Assembly: GCF_024267675.1 (NCBI RefSeq)
Contig: NZ_JALDYX010000008.1
Span: forward strand, 105,332 to 169,331
Length of the DNA: 64,000 nt
Direction: 5' to 3'
DNA from: Marinobacterium sedimentorum
GTDB lineage: Bacteria; Pseudomonadota; Gammaproteobacteria; Pseudomonadales; Balneatricaceae
The notes beneath the pieces were generated by a model. It made no database searches. It was not told where the DNA came from and saw only the letters and a program-made list of their open reading frames with translations. Made by a program: the position numbers and the translations under genes. Shown here in pieces: positions 46,142-55,238 of the stretch (its first letter is position 1; each line of letters opens with the position of its first letter).

Positions 46142-46843
46142 ATGCCCAAGTCACTTGAACAGAGTGCCGACTCCCTGGATCTCGCGCAGTTGCGGCCGTT
46201 GCCGGGCGAACGCCTGCGGGTAGAAAGCCGCACGCCGCGCAGCCGCTTTGTATCAGAACTCATTGGCTACAGGGTTGATGGCAGCGTGCTGATTGCTGCG
46301 CCCCGGGCGGGTTCACTCGCGGCCAGTGTCAATCTGGGCTCGCCGGTGACTGTGCGGCTGATGGCAGGCAATCGCATTTGCGCCTTTACCAGCCGGTTGC
46401 TGCGCATTCAGTCGCAACCCTTTGGCTACTGGCACCTTGAGTACCCAGGCGAGGTGGAAGTGCGCCGCATCCGCAACTGCACCCGTGTCCCTGTGCGCCT
46501 GAAAATAGCGCTGGATACCGAGGATGATGCTGCAACGGCCCAGTCGGGTTTGCCCTGTTCGGCGCTCTGTACCGATATCAGCCTGCAGGGGGCCTGTTTC
46601 GAGACCCTGGGGATGATCGGCCAGCCGGGTGAGCGGCTGTTTGTGACCCTGCGCATTGCGCTGGCCGGTATCGACCAGGTTCTGCTGGTGCCGGTGCAGA
46701 TCAGGAGTCAGCAGGCGCTGGCAACCGGGTTTCGCTACGGAGTGGAATTCTGCGATCTGGAGGAAGATAGCCGCGTGATGCTGGCAGGCTTTGTTTATCA
46801 GCAGTTGCTGCTCGAAACCGGCCATATAGACGCGGTTCTCTAA
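46142..46843 (+). CDS. PilZ-domain protein with YcgR-like N-terminal domain
   Basis: A 233-residue protein. The first half (about 15-105) is a YcgR-N-like beta domain. The second half is a PilZ domain with the c-di-GMP-binding Arg pair in RRIRNCTRVPVRL and the downstream DISLQGACFE (D/NxSxxG). YcgR-type proteins bind the flagellar motor and slow it when c-di-GMP is high. ATG 46142 is preferred to an in-frame start at 46115. It follows pdxB by 42 bases and precedes the COG3199 gene. Confidence 0.85.
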   Translation: MPKSLEQSADSLDLAQLRPLPGERLRVESRTPRSRFVSELIGYRVDGSVLIAAPRAGSLAASVNLGSPVTVRLMAGNRICAFTSRLLRIQSQPFGYWHLEYPGEVEVRRIRNCTRVPVRLKIALDTEDDAATAQSGLPCSALCTDISLQGACFETLGMIGQPGERLFVTLRIALAGIDQVLLVPVQIRSQQALATGFRYGVEFCDLEEDSRVMLAGFVYQQLLLETGHIDAVL

Positions 46844-46907
46844 GGGAACTGGATGCTGCGGGCCGCCAAGTGTTCAATTATTCAATTTATCAAGTGCAGG
46901 AGGTCGA

Positions 46908-48020
46908 GTGTTTCGACTGGGATTGATCATCAACCCGCTGGCAGGCATTGGCGGCAGTGTGGCCCTCAAGGGCAGCGATGGTGCCGAAACCGCCCGTCTT
47001 GCGCTGGAACTCGGTGCTAAGCCGAAAGCCTGCGAGCGTGCGCTGCAGGCGTTGCTGCCGCTACAGGGACTGGAAGTCGAGGTGCTGACCTGGCCTGTGG
47101 AAATGGGGGCCGATGTGGCGATTAGCGCAGGTTTTGAGCCTCGGGTTCTGGGCCAGATCGAGTCGGGTCATACCGGGCCAGAGGACACGGAGCGCGCGGC
47201 GCTGGCGCTGGCGGCGGCCGGGGTTGATCTGATCCTGTTTGCTGGCGGCGATGGCACGGCGCGCAATATCTGCAATGTGTTGTCCGATCGGGTGCCGGTA
47301 CTGGGGATTCCCGCCGGGGTGAAAATCCATTCTGGTGTCTACGCTGTTACACCCCGGGCGGCCGGTGAAATAGTTGCCATGCTGGTGCGCGGCGAGCTGG
47401 TGACGCTGGCGGATCAGGAAGTGCGGGATATCGACGAGGAGGCCTTTCGCCAGGGGCAGGTGCGTGCCAAGTACTATGGCGAGCTGCTGGTGCCCCAGGA
47501 GCACCGTTATCTGCAGCACGTGAAAAACGGCGCCCGTGAGGTTGAAGAACTGGTGCTGGCTGATATAGCCGCGGACATGGTGGAAGCCATGTTGCCCGGG
47601 GTGCGCTATGTTATGGGCTCTGGTACTACGGTGCAGGCGGTGATGCAGGAACTCGGGCTCGCCAATACGTTGCTGGGGGTGGATGTCATCGAGGATGCTC
47701 AGCTGATCGCCAGCGACTGTACTGCCGAGCAGTTGCTTACATTGACCGAGGGCCGGGACAGTCAGTTGGTGATTACGGTTATCGGTGGCCAGGGGCATAT
47801 CATCGGGCGGGGCAATCAGCAGCTGAGCCCTGCGCTGCTGCGCCGTATCGGGCGTGACAACATCCATTTGCTGGCGTCCAAAACCAAGCTCAAGGCGCTG
47901 GAGGGGCGGCCCCTGATTGTCGACAGTGGAGATCCGCAGCTGGATGCCGCCTTCACAGGCCTGATGCGTATCACCACCGGTTACCACGATGCCGTGCTCT
48001 ATCGGGTGGCGGATTGCTGA
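46908..48020 (+). CDS. ATP-NAD kinase family protein (COG3199)
   Basis: A 370-residue protein with an NAD-kinase/diacylglycerol-kinase-like fold: LGLIINPLAGIGGSVALKGSDG, LILFAGGDGTARNICNVL (the GGDGT motif), GIPAGVKIHSGVYA and a C-terminal VIGGQGHIIGRGNQQ. The family is predicted to phosphorylate a nucleotide or related small molecule; the substrate is not settled. The GTG start at 46908 is fixed by AGGAGGTCGA just upstream. It lies between a PilZ gene and a small membrane protein on the same strand. Confidence 0.88.
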   Translation: MFRLGLIINPLAGIGGSVALKGSDGAETARLALELGAKPKACERALQALLPLQGLEVEVLTWPVEMGADVAISAGFEPRVLGQIESGHTGPEDTERAALALAAAGVDLILFAGGDGTARNICNVLSDRVPVLGIPAGVKIHSGVYAVTPRAAGEIVAMLVRGELVTLADQEVRDIDEEAFRQGQVRAKYYGELLVPQEHRYLQHVKNGAREVEELVLADIAADMVEAMLPGVRYVMGSGTTVQAVMQELGLANTLLGVDVIEDAQLIASDCTAEQLLTLTEGRDSQLVITVIGGQGHIIGRGNQQLSPALLRRIGRDNIHLLASKTKLKALEGRPLIVDSGDPQLDAAFTGLMRITTGYHDAVLYRVADC

Positions 48021-48109
48021 GTGGGCTTCTAACCTGAAGGGACGTAAGGGACGGTTGCCGGTGTATGCGGATGCGCGGCGATAGGTGTTCCCTCGCCCTG
48101 GAGGTGCTC

Positions 48110-48310
48110 ATGTTTCCCGGTCTGTTCGGATTTGTGCTGCGATGGCTCGGGCTGGGCGAATGGCAAGTGCGTTCTCGCCTGAAACTGGTGCGCAACATCT
48201 GGATACTGTCGGGACTCTTTATGCTGTGGCTGGCGCAGCCTCCGCTGATGATGGCGGTGGCGCTCTTCAGTACCTGTCTGTCCTTTTGTGTGCTGGATGA
48301 AGGCGGCTGA
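48110..48310 (+). CDS. Small membrane protein, 66 aa
   Basis: The ATG at 48110 follows CTGGAGGTGCTC, a good ribosome site that excludes in-frame starts at 48065. A short hydrophobic N-terminal helix (FPGLFGFVLRWLGLG) and a C-terminal membrane hairpin (IWILSGLFMLWLA; PLMMAVALFSTCLSF) flank a basic loop RSRLKLVRN. No family is recognised. It is the last plus-strand gene before a terminator and converges on htpX. Confidence 0.6.
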   Translation: MFPGLFGFVLRWLGLGEWQVRSRLKLVRNIWILSGLFMLWLAQPPLMMAVALFSTCLSFCVLDEGG

Positions 48311-48328
48311 GCGAGCCGCACAATGCAA

Positions 48329-48352
48329 AACGGGCGCCCTGGGGCGCCCGTT
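48329..48352. terminator. Stem-loop between small membrane gene and htpX
   Basis: AACGGGCGCC (48329-48338), CTGG, GGCGCCCGTT (48343-48352) is a perfect 10-bp stem. A run of four T on the minus-strand exit makes it the probable htpX terminator; it may also stop plus-strand transcripts. Confidence 0.7.
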
Positions 48353-48387
48353 GCTGTATCTGCAGTGCAATATCCTTAGTGCGTGGC

Positions 48388-49275
48388 TTAGCGGCGATTC
48401 TGCAGAGCAGCGATGCGGTCATCCAGCGGCGGATGAGAAGACAGCAGTGCCATGAAACCCTGCTTCATGTGGCTGCTGATGCCAAAGGCGGTCAGCTGAC
48501 CCTGCAGCTGGTCGGGTACACCATATTCGGACTTCAGGCGCTGCAGTGCGCCAATCATGGCGTGGGGGCTGGCAAGCGATGCGCCGGATTCATCGGCGCG
48601 GTATTCGCGGCGGCGCGAGAACCAGGCCACGATAACGGAGGCCACGATGCCAAACAGGATTTCAAACACAAAGGTGGTGATGTAGAAACCAATACCCGGG
48701 CGCGAATCGTCGCCATCACGGCGCAGGAAGGAATCCACGGCATAGGCGGCGATACGGGCGAAGAACATCACGAAGGTGTTGACCACGCCCTGTATCAGCG
48801 CCAGCGTGACCATGTCGCCGTTGGCTACATGGCCAATCTCATGGGCCAGTACGGCGCGGGTTTCTTCCTTGCGAAAGCGCTCCAGCAGACCCTGGCTGAC
48901 AGCCACCAGGGCGGCATTCTTGTTCCAGCCGGTGGCGAAGGCGTTGGCCTGCTGAGCCGGGAAGATGCCGACCTCGGGCATACTGATGCCGGCCTTTTCC
49001 GACAGCTCGGCAACGGTGTCCAGCAGCCAGCGCTCCGCTTCGGTGCGCGGCTGGGTGATGATCTGGGTGCCGGTCGACATCTTGGCCATCATCTTGGAGA
49101 GCAATAGCGAAATAATGGATCCCGCGAAACCGAACACCGCACAGAAGGCCAGCAGCGAACTGAGGTTGAGCCCGGTCCCGCTGAGGTAATGCTCGACGCC
49201 CAGCAGGCTCAGCGTAATGCTGGCGACGAGCAGTACAGCGATGTTGGTGGCAAGAAACAGGACGATCCGCATCAT
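48388..49275 (-). CDS. htpX: Membrane zinc metalloprotease HtpX
   Basis: A 295-residue inner-membrane protease that degrades misfolded membrane proteins alongside FtsH. Two N-terminal spans ([37 protein letters not shown]), the zinc site HEIGH ([13 protein letters not shown]), two further spans and the third ligand region [10 protein letters not shown] identify it. MMR at the start gives two possible ATGs (49275, 49272). It is often a Cpx-type envelope-stress target, but I see no clear CpxR site. Confidence 0.94.
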   Translation of the reverse strand: MMRIVLFLATNIAVLLVASITLSLLGVEHYLSGTGLNLSSLLAFCAVFGFAGSIISLLLSKMMAKMSTGTQIITQPRTEAERWLLDTVAELSEKAGISMPEVGIFPAQQANAFATGWNKNAALVAVSQGLLERFRKEETRAVLAHEIGHVANGDMVTLALIQGVVNTFVMFFARIAAYAVDSFLRRDGDDSRPGIGFYITTFVFEILFGIVASVIVAWFSRRREYRADESGASLASPHAMIGALQRLKSEYGVPDQLQGQLTAFGISSHMKQGFMALLSSHPPLDDRIAALQNRR

Positions 49276-49383
49276 GGTGTAAGTCTACCTGGTTGGGTGT
49301 TAGGCGATAAGATGTGGGCGAGGCGTTAAAGTTTCAATGAATTTGGCATTAAAAATCGTCTGGTTGCCGTCTGCCACGGCGGC

Positions 49384-49389
49384 TATAAT
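49384..49389 (+). promoter_or_regulatory. -10 element for the methyltransferase operon
   Basis: A perfect TATAAT 40 bases before the methyltransferase ATG, inside the htpX divergent region. No good -35 at the right distance. Confidence 0.35.
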
Positions 49390-49428
49390 GCCGCGCTTTT
49401 GCAGCCGCCGATCCGGCCGGGGTACAAA

Positions 49429-50334
49429 ATGGAACCGCTGATCGAGACAGTCACACAGCAATTGCAGTTAGCGGCGGGCGAAACACGCCGGCTATTTCAC
49501 GGTCGAGGCCACCGTTATCCGGGTTTTGAGCACCTGGTGATCGACTGGTTTGCGCCTGTGGCTGTCGTACGGCTGTATGAAGAGGTCGAGCCTGGCTGGT
49601 GTGAGCGGCTGTGTGCTGCGCTGGCGCAGGTGGCTGGTATCGAAGCCCTGGTGGTACAGTCTCGCGGCCGGGGCCGTGAAACGCGTAATCAGGTTGCCTG
49701 GGGCGAGGTGCCAGAGCGTTTGGCGGCAACGGAACTGGGTCTGCAATACTGGGTTTCACCGCTGCAGAATCAGAACAGCGGCCTCTTTCTGGACATGCGC
49801 GAGGGACGTCGCTGGGTGCGTGCGCAGGCTCGTGGTGCCCGGGTGCTTAACCTGTTTGCCTACAGTTGTGCTTTTTCCGTGGCGGCCATGGCGGGCGGTG
49901 CGGCCTCGGTGGTGAATCTGGACATGAGCCGCGGCGCCCTGGCGCGCGGGCGCGAGAATCATCAGCTTAACGGGCATGATCAGCGCGATGTGCGCTACCT
50001 GGGGCATGATCTGCTTAAATCCTGGGGCAAGCTGCGCAAGCTCGGACCCTATGATCTGATCCTGATTGATCCACCGAGCTTCCAGCCCGGCAGCTTTGTT
50101 GCCGAGCATGACTATCGCAAGGTGGTACGGCGCCTCCCTGAACTGACCCAGACCGGCAGCCGCATACTGGCGTGCCATAATGACCCCTTGCACGACAGCG
50201 GTTTTATCCGTGCCCTCATGGCAGAGGAATGCCCGCAGTTTGCCTATCTTGAACGGCTGGATAACCCCGATGACTTTCCCGAGCAGGACCCGGAGCGGGC
50301 CCTCAAGGTATTGCTGTTCGAGCGGCAGGCCTGA
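49429..50334 (+). CDS. Class I SAM-dependent methyltransferase (RlmI/COG1092-like, no PUA domain)
   Basis: A 301-residue protein whose C-terminal half is a Rossmann methyltransferase: LNLFAYSCAFSVAAMAGGA binds SAM, VVNLDMSRGALARGRENH follows, and LILIDPPSFQPG resembles the catalytic motif of rRNA cytosine-C5/guanine methyltransferases. RlmI has an N-terminal PUA domain that is absent here, so a similar RNA substrate is only inferred. Its TGA overlaps the ATG of the next gene by one base. Confidence 0.75.
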   Translation: MEPLIETVTQQLQLAAGETRRLFHGRGHRYPGFEHLVIDWFAPVAVVRLYEEVEPGWCERLCAALAQVAGIEALVVQSRGRGRETRNQVAWGEVPERLAATELGLQYWVSPLQNQNSGLFLDMREGRRWVRAQARGARVLNLFAYSCAFSVAAMAGGAASVVNLDMSRGALARGRENHQLNGHDQRDVRYLGHDLLKSWGKLRKLGPYDLILIDPPSFQPGSFVAEHDYRKVVRRLPELTQTGSRILACHNDPLHDSGFIRALMAEECPQFAYLERLDNPDDFPEQDPERALKVLLFERQA

Positions 50335-50813
50335 TGAACATTATCTGCCTGGATTTCGAGGCCAGCGGTCTGGGTACAAGCTCATACCCTATAGAAGTGG
50401 CCTGGCGTAATGCCGGCAGCGGCGAGCAGGACAGTTTTCTGATTGACCCTCAGTCCGTGCCGGGCTGGACGCACTGGGATGAGGTGGCCGAGGGCATTCA
50501 TGGTCTGGCCCGCGCAGAGTTGTACGATCAGGGCGTTACTGCTGCTGCGGCCTGCTGGCGGCTGAATCGGGCGCTGGAAGGCAAGACGGTTTACTGCGAT
50601 GCGCTGGAGTTCGACCACTTCTGGATGCGGCGCCTGTACGATGCGGCGCAAATGCGCCCGTTGTTTCGGCTCAGGGGGCTGGAGGTGTTGCTCAACGCCG
50701 CGCAGCGCCAGCGCTTTCTGGATGCCATCGAGTGTCAGGATCGCAATCACCGCGCGCTGGATGATGTTGCCGATCTGATCAGCGCTTTGAAATACGCCTA
50801 TGAAAGATCCTGA
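50334..50813 (+). CDS. DnaQ-like 3'-5' exonuclease (DEDDh)
   Basis: A 159-residue exonuclease-fold protein: IICLDFEASGLG supplies the DxE pair, YCDALEFDHFWMRRLYD the second Asp region, and NHRALDDVADL the His and last Asp, fitting the DEDDh order. No other domain is present. The start overlaps the methyltransferase stop by one base (TGATG), which implies coupled expression. The substrate is not predictable. Confidence 0.75.
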   Translation: MNIICLDFEASGLGTSSYPIEVAWRNAGSGEQDSFLIDPQSVPGWTHWDEVAEGIHGLARAELYDQGVTAAAACWRLNRALEGKTVYCDALEFDHFWMRRLYDAAQMRPLFRLRGLEVLLNAAQRQRFLDAIECQDRNHRALDDVADLISALKYAYERS

Positions 50814-50921
50814 TCCCCAAGTTAACGCTTGAGGCTGAGCGTGCGGCGCGGCCACTGAAGGCTGAGGAGGTCAAGCCTTGCAGTGACGCGCAGAGTGCTT
50901 GAGTGGTGCCGCAGAATCGTC

Positions 50922-51290
50922 TCAGACGTTCAGCGTCAGTCCGTCGATCTGGCTGCGGATGGCATCGTACTGGCCGGTTTCTTCGGGCATGAAGTACAGC
51001 TTGAAGTAGCCTCGATCCACCAGGTTGCCCTTGTTGCCGTGGATGGTTTCCTTGTAGGTGGCGTGCAGGTAACTCATCTGCAAGTGGATAACCCGGGTGT
51101 GCGGCTGCACGGTAAACTCATGGTTTTCCAGGTCGAAGCGCTTCTTGGCTTCCTTGATGCTGTAGAAGGACACTTCGGTGACGTGATTCAGGTTGATCAG
51201 AAAGTTGGAGGTCACCGGAATCAGGCGCTGTTTTTCCAGCCCGTTGTGTTCCATGTAGATGCCACTGTTCTTGTTGATCTTGATAAACAT
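50922..51290 (-). CDS. Conserved-looking hypothetical protein, 122 aa
   Basis: From the ATG at 51290 the product begins MFIKINKNSGIYMEHNG and is rich in beta-forming residues, with a short helix IKEAKKRFDLENH. It has no signal peptide, membrane span or recognised motif. Its composition fits a soluble cytoplasmic protein. It stands alone between a plus-strand exonuclease gene and the minus-strand glycan operon; an in-frame start at 51332 is less likely. Confidence 0.55.
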   Translation of the reverse strand: MFIKINKNSGIYMEHNGLEKQRLIPVTSNFLINLNHVTEVSFYSIKEAKKRFDLENHEFTVQPHTRVIHLQMSYLHATYKETIHGNKGNLVDRGYFKLYFMPEETGQYDAIRSQIDGLTLNV

Positions 51291-51433
51291 GATTGACGAA
51301 CCTCTGCGTGTTTTTTCGACTGCGAACGACAATAAGACAATTTGACTTAGGTTGTGTGACAGCTTAGCAGGTTGTTGAAAAATTTGGTCTTTTCAGAGTG
51401 CCCTCAGTTGTTTTCGTGCCCGGTGCTCGTGAC

Positions 51434-52033
51434 TCAGCGCTCTTCCAGTGCCAGGTTGGCCTGTCGCAGATACCACTGGTGGCCATCCCAGGCAAAGTGC
51501 TGCAGGCAACGATAATCCAGTTTGACCGGGGCCTTGCCGCGCATGTCCCACTGGCAGGCGGCGGCGAGCAGCGCCCGTATCACGCCTTTGTGACATACAG
51601 CGCCAATGTGCCTGGATCCCGCCAGGCGCATCGTCTCGGCCCAGTCCGTGAGGCGCTGTTGCACCTGGCGCGGCGACTCGCCGTTGGGCGGATACAGATC
51701 CAGCCCCAGGGTTTCCATCGCCGCCATGCCTGCGGGGTCCTTAAGTCGCAGATCGGTAATGCGTTTTCCTTCCCAGTCGCCCCAGTCCATTTCGATCAGC
51801 GCCGGTGCGCTGCGCGCTGCCAGCCCGAGCAGCTGTGCCGTTTCCCTCGCACGCAGCAGCGGGCTGCTGTACCAATCGAGCCCGCTCAGGCTCTCGGGCA
51901 GCTGGAGGCGCTGGAAATCGCTGCGGCTTTGCGGCATCAGCGGCTCGTCGTGGCGGCCCTGCAGGCGCTTCAGGTGATTCCATTCGGTGGGGCCGTGGCG
52001 CAGACAGATCAGTTCGAGTATGGGCTCAGACAT
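51434..52033 (-). CDS. Histidine phosphatase family protein
   Basis: A 199-residue phosphoglycerate-mutase-like phosphatase. ICLRHGPTEWN holds the phospho-accepting His; YSSPLLRARETAQLL and GAVCHKGVIRALL supply the other Arg and His of the active site. ATG 52033 lies inside the end of the GT4 gene (8-base overlap), so it is the last gene of the glycan operon. The substrate is likely a sugar phosphate or nucleotide intermediate, by context only. Confidence 0.85.
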   Translation of the reverse strand: MSEPILELICLRHGPTEWNHLKRLQGRHDEPLMPQSRSDFQRLQLPESLSGLDWYSSPLLRARETAQLLGLAARSAPALIEMDWGDWEGKRITDLRLKDPAGMAAMETLGLDLYPPNGESPRQVQQRLTDWAETMRLAGSRHIGAVCHKGVIRALLAAACQWDMRGKAPVKLDYRCLQHFAWDGHQWYLRQANLALEER

Positions 52034-53168
52034 GGACAAGAGCCTCCAGTTCAGTGCGCAGCACGGCGGCGGCGGCTTCCAGTGAGTGTCGCTGGCGAAT
52101 GCTGGCCAGGCTTGCGTCACGCCATTGCTGGCGCAGTTCAGGCTGTGCCAGTGCCTGGTCCAGGGCGCGGGCAAGGGCGCCTGGGTCCCGCGGGGCAACC
52201 AGTTGGCCGGTCAGGTTGTGATGCACTACCGTCGCGACACCTCTTTCGTTGCCCGCGATCACCGGCAATCCCTGGGCCTGGGCCTCCAGCAGGGCCATGC
52301 CAAAGGCTTCATTGACCGCCGGCCAGACCATCAGGTCAGCAGCCCCCAGCAGGGGCGTCAGCTCAGCGGGTAAGAGCCGGCCCAAAAAGCGCACACGCGC
52401 CTGCTGACCCGAGGTGTTCTGCGGGCCAAAGGCAGCCAGAACCTCATCCCTGGCGCTGCCGTCACCGACAATCAGCAGCTGGGCGTCGCTGTGCAGTTGC
52501 CCAAGGCTTGCCGCCAGCAGACGGTAGGACGCCAGCTTGTCACCGGGACGCATCATGGCCACGCTGATCAGCCAGGGCTTGTTGGGGTCTAGCTGCCAGC
52601 GTCGGGCCAGGGCGGTTTTGTCGATGCAGGCGGAGGGTTGCGCATCGAGGTCAATAAAGGGCGCGAGGCTGACAATGGGGGCGTTTGGGCCAAGGCAGTC
52701 CTGGAGGCCGTCAATATCGGTGGGGTTGAGGGTGAAAATGCGTTGTGCCAGGTGCAGCGCATCGCCAACGCTCTGGTGCGACAGTGCCCAGCGGCCCTGG
52801 GCGCGGCTGGCGGTCCAGGAGGCTTCAGCACAGACATAGGGAATACCGAGCTGTCGGCAGACGGCGGGGCCAATCCAGTCCGGCGCCTTGTAGTACAGAT
52901 GATAGGTAAACCAGAGTCGGGGGCGCCATTGCTGCTGTTGCCAGTGCCGGATCAGGCGCGCTGCCAGGTGCTCGCCCAGCTGCGCCATGCGCTGCTGGCG
53001 TTCTGGGTCACCGTTGGCGTCACGACTGCGCAGGGTGCTGGCCAGGCGCACATCAAAACCCGCTTCCTGCAGTGCGCTCATTAGCAGTCGGGCCAACAAT
53101 CGGTCGCCCGACGGGTTGGTGTGGCCGGGGGCCTTGAGGGGGGCGTAGAAGGCGACGGGGGCGGACAT
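52026..53168 (-). CDS. Glycosyltransferase family 4 protein
   Basis: A 380-residue GT-B transferase. The C-terminal nucleotide-sugar domain has LLIVGDGSARDEVL, VRFLGRLLPAELTPLLGAADLMVWP and the retaining-GT4 motif NEAFGMALLEAQAQGLPVIAG. The N-terminal acceptor domain begins with HTNPSGDRLLARLLMSALQ. No membrane span. It starts five bases after the upstream GT4 stop and overlaps the phosphatase gene. Confidence 0.87.
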   Translation of the reverse strand: MSAPVAFYAPLKAPGHTNPSGDRLLARLLMSALQEAGFDVRLASTLRSRDANGDPERQQRMAQLGEHLAARLIRHWQQQQWRPRLWFTYHLYYKAPDWIGPAVCRQLGIPYVCAEASWTASRAQGRWALSHQSVGDALHLAQRIFTLNPTDIDGLQDCLGPNAPIVSLAPFIDLDAQPSACIDKTALARRWQLDPNKPWLISVAMMRPGDKLASYRLLAASLGQLHSDAQLLIVGDGSARDEVLAAFGPQNTSGQQARVRFLGRLLPAELTPLLGAADLMVWPAVNEAFGMALLEAQAQGLPVIAGNERGVATVVHHNLTGQLVAPRDPGALARALDQALAQPELRQQWRDASLASIRQRHSLEAAAAVLRTELEALVHV

Positions 53169-53173
53169 AAGGC

Positions 53174-54469
53174 TCAGTGGTCGCAGCCGCAGTGCCGGGC
53201 AGCGGCAGTTTTAGTGCCGGCCGGCGTTTCCGGCAGATCGAACAGCGCTGCCAGTTGATCAATACCGCGCTCGACATCGAATACCTGCCGCACACGCTGC
53301 TGGCCGGCCTCGCCCAGACGGGTACGCAGCGCAGGATCCTGCAGCAGCTGTAGCAGCGCATCAGACAGCGCGGGAGCATCGGCGGGGCCCACCAGCCAGC
53401 CGGTGCGCTGGTGTTCGATAAGCTCTGGAATGCCGGAAATGGTCGTGCTCAGGCAGCAGAGTCCCTGGCTCTGGGCTTCCATCAGCACGTTGGGCAGGCC
53501 GTCGCGATCGCCATCATCGACAATCTTGCTGGCCAGCACGAACAGATCCGAGGCGCGATAGCTTTCCAGTACCTCTTTCTGGGGCAGGGCCCCGAGCCAC
53601 TGGATGCGCCCGCCTATGCCTAGCTCCTCTGCCTGTTGTTTGAGACTGCTCAGCAGCGGGCCGCCGCCAATATGGGTCAGTTGCCAGGCGCAGTCGTTCG
53701 GCAGTGCCGCCAGTGCGCTCAGTAGATCGTCGTAACCTTTCTTGGCGACGGCGCGGCCTACCGATACAAGCCGAACCGGATCTTCTGCGTCACGCGCGTC
53801 CCGTCGCTGGGGAGCACTGGGCGGGGCCGAAAAACGGCGAAAATCCAGCCCGTGGTATACCAGGTGTACCCTTGATGGGTCGGCCGCCAGACCCTGCAGG
53901 TAGTCGTGATTGGCGCCGGTGCACGTGGCCAGCCAGGCAAGTTCTGCGAGTTTCTCCCGCAGCTCCCAGGCTTCGCTGGTCCAGATATCCTTGGCGTGGG
54001 CCGAGGCGCTCCAGGGCAGTTCGGTGAGCAGGGCGCAATAGCGCGTGACCGAGGCTGGCGTGTGCAGGAAGTGGGCGTAGAGCTGCTCGGTACCAGGCGG
54101 CAGCTCAGCCGCCAGCACCAGGGCCTGGCCCAGGCGGCGCAGGCGGTTGCGGCTGCGGTCACGCTTGAAATCCTGCCACCAGCGCTGCAGGCAGGTGCGG
54201 TAGCCCGGCATGCGGCGCGCCTGCCACCATCCCTTGAGTACGCGCAGGGGTTCCTGGTGCAGGTATTCGGGCAGATAGAGCACCGGAGCCTGAATTTCGT
54301 CGTGTATCGGGTGGGTGGCCTTGTCGGTAGGGTGGCGCAGGGAGGCCAGGGTAATCTTCATGCCTCGCAGTTCCAGGGCGCGTATTTCCTGGGCGATAAA
54401 GGTTTCCGACAGGCGTGGATAGCCTTTCAGTACGAGGGTGATCTGTCGGCTCAAGCGGTACTCCTTCAT
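53174..54469 (-). CDS. Glycosyltransferase family 4 protein (colanic-acid-type)
   Basis: A 431-residue GT-B transferase: VLKGYPRLSETFIAQEIRAL is an N-terminal motif shared with exopolysaccharide GT4 enzymes, YAHFLHTPASVTRY follows, and the C-terminal domain has LVSVGRAVAKKGYDDLL and DGLPNVLMEAQSQGLCCLST, with the family Glu. It ends with a Cys/His tail HCGCDH, of unknown meaning. ATG 54469 is preferred to a start at 54595 that would run into the deacetylase gene. Confidence 0.87.
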   Translation of the reverse strand: MKEYRLSRQITLVLKGYPRLSETFIAQEIRALELRGMKITLASLRHPTDKATHPIHDEIQAPVLYLPEYLHQEPLRVLKGWWQARRMPGYRTCLQRWWQDFKRDRSRNRLRRLGQALVLAAELPPGTEQLYAHFLHTPASVTRYCALLTELPWSASAHAKDIWTSEAWELREKLAELAWLATCTGANHDYLQGLAADPSRVHLVYHGLDFRRFSAPPSAPQRRDARDAEDPVRLVSVGRAVAKKGYDDLLSALAALPNDCAWQLTHIGGGPLLSSLKQQAEELGIGGRIQWLGALPQKEVLESYRASDLFVLASKIVDDGDRDGLPNVLMEAQSQGLCCLSTTISGIPELIEHQRTGWLVGPADAPALSDALLQLLQDPALRTRLGEAGQQRVRQVFDVERGIDQLAALFDLPETPAGTKTAAARHCGCDH

Positions 54470-54494
54470 GGCCAATACTTTACAAAGCCGCCGC

Positions 54495-55238
54495 TCAGGC
54501 GGTTGGCAGGGCGCATCCTTCAACCCAGCGAACCTGTGGGGATGCTGCCAGAACCTGGGTGAGCTGCTCAAGGAAGCCCCAGCAGTCGGGATCATGATCC
54601 AGGTGATGGGTCATCAGGCCGCAGGGTTCGGTTGCATCCACCAGGCCTCGCCTGCGGGCTTCCAGGTTGGCAATAATGCGCTTGAGCACCAGCTCGGTGC
54701 CGGCGAAGCGCCGCGCCTGCCAGTCGATAATATCGATATGTACATTGACCTGCGGCGGGCCCACAGGGTCCGTCGGTCGCGGTCCCAGTACCGACAGGCG
54801 CCGGTAGCCCAGCTGCGGCAGCAGGGGCAGCAGGTCGGCATCGATGCGGTTCCAGGGGGGTACCAGTATATCCAGCGCCTGGGCGCCAAACAGCTGTGCC
54901 AGTCGTTGCCGGCCTATTTGCAGTTGCTGCAGAATTTCATCCCGTGGCCGGGGGCCACCGAGTTCGCGCTTGCGCTCGCCGGGGGCGGCGTAGGCTCGGT
55001 GATCGTAGCCGTGCTGCAGCACCCAGGCGCGTGGCCCGGTGCTCAGGCGCTGGGCCAGGGCATCGGTGCACAGGGCGGGAATGACAGCGAGACTCAGATC
55101 AATGTCGTGCTGGCCGGTGATTGCAAGCAGGCGATCGAGGGCTGCGCCGGGTGCAATGGCATCGTCATCGCGCCACCAGAAGGTGGCGGGCCCGTGCCAG
55201 CGATCCAGTTCCTGCTGCAGCGCCTGCCAGGGGCTCAT
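54495..55238 (-). CDS. Polysaccharide deacetylase family protein
   Basis: A 247-residue NodB-fold protein. WWRDDDAIAPG contains the catalytic base/metal Asp pair, LQHGYDHRAY the metal His residues, and LVPPWNRI and MTHHLDHD later family motifs. Such enzymes remove N- or O-acetyl groups from sugars. There is no signal peptide, so it should act in the cytoplasm on a precursor. It overlaps the upstream GT28-like gene by four bases. Confidence 0.82.
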   Translation of the reverse strand: MSPWQALQQELDRWHGPATFWWRDDDAIAPGAALDRLLAITGQHDIDLSLAVIPALCTDALAQRLSTGPRAWVLQHGYDHRAYAAPGERKRELGGPRPRDEILQQLQIGRQRLAQLFGAQALDILVPPWNRIDADLLPLLPQLGYRRLSVLGPRPTDPVGPPQVNVHIDIIDWQARRFAGTELVLKRIIANLEARRRGLVDATEPCGLMTHHLDHDPDCWGFLEQLTQVLAASPQVRWVEGCALPTA

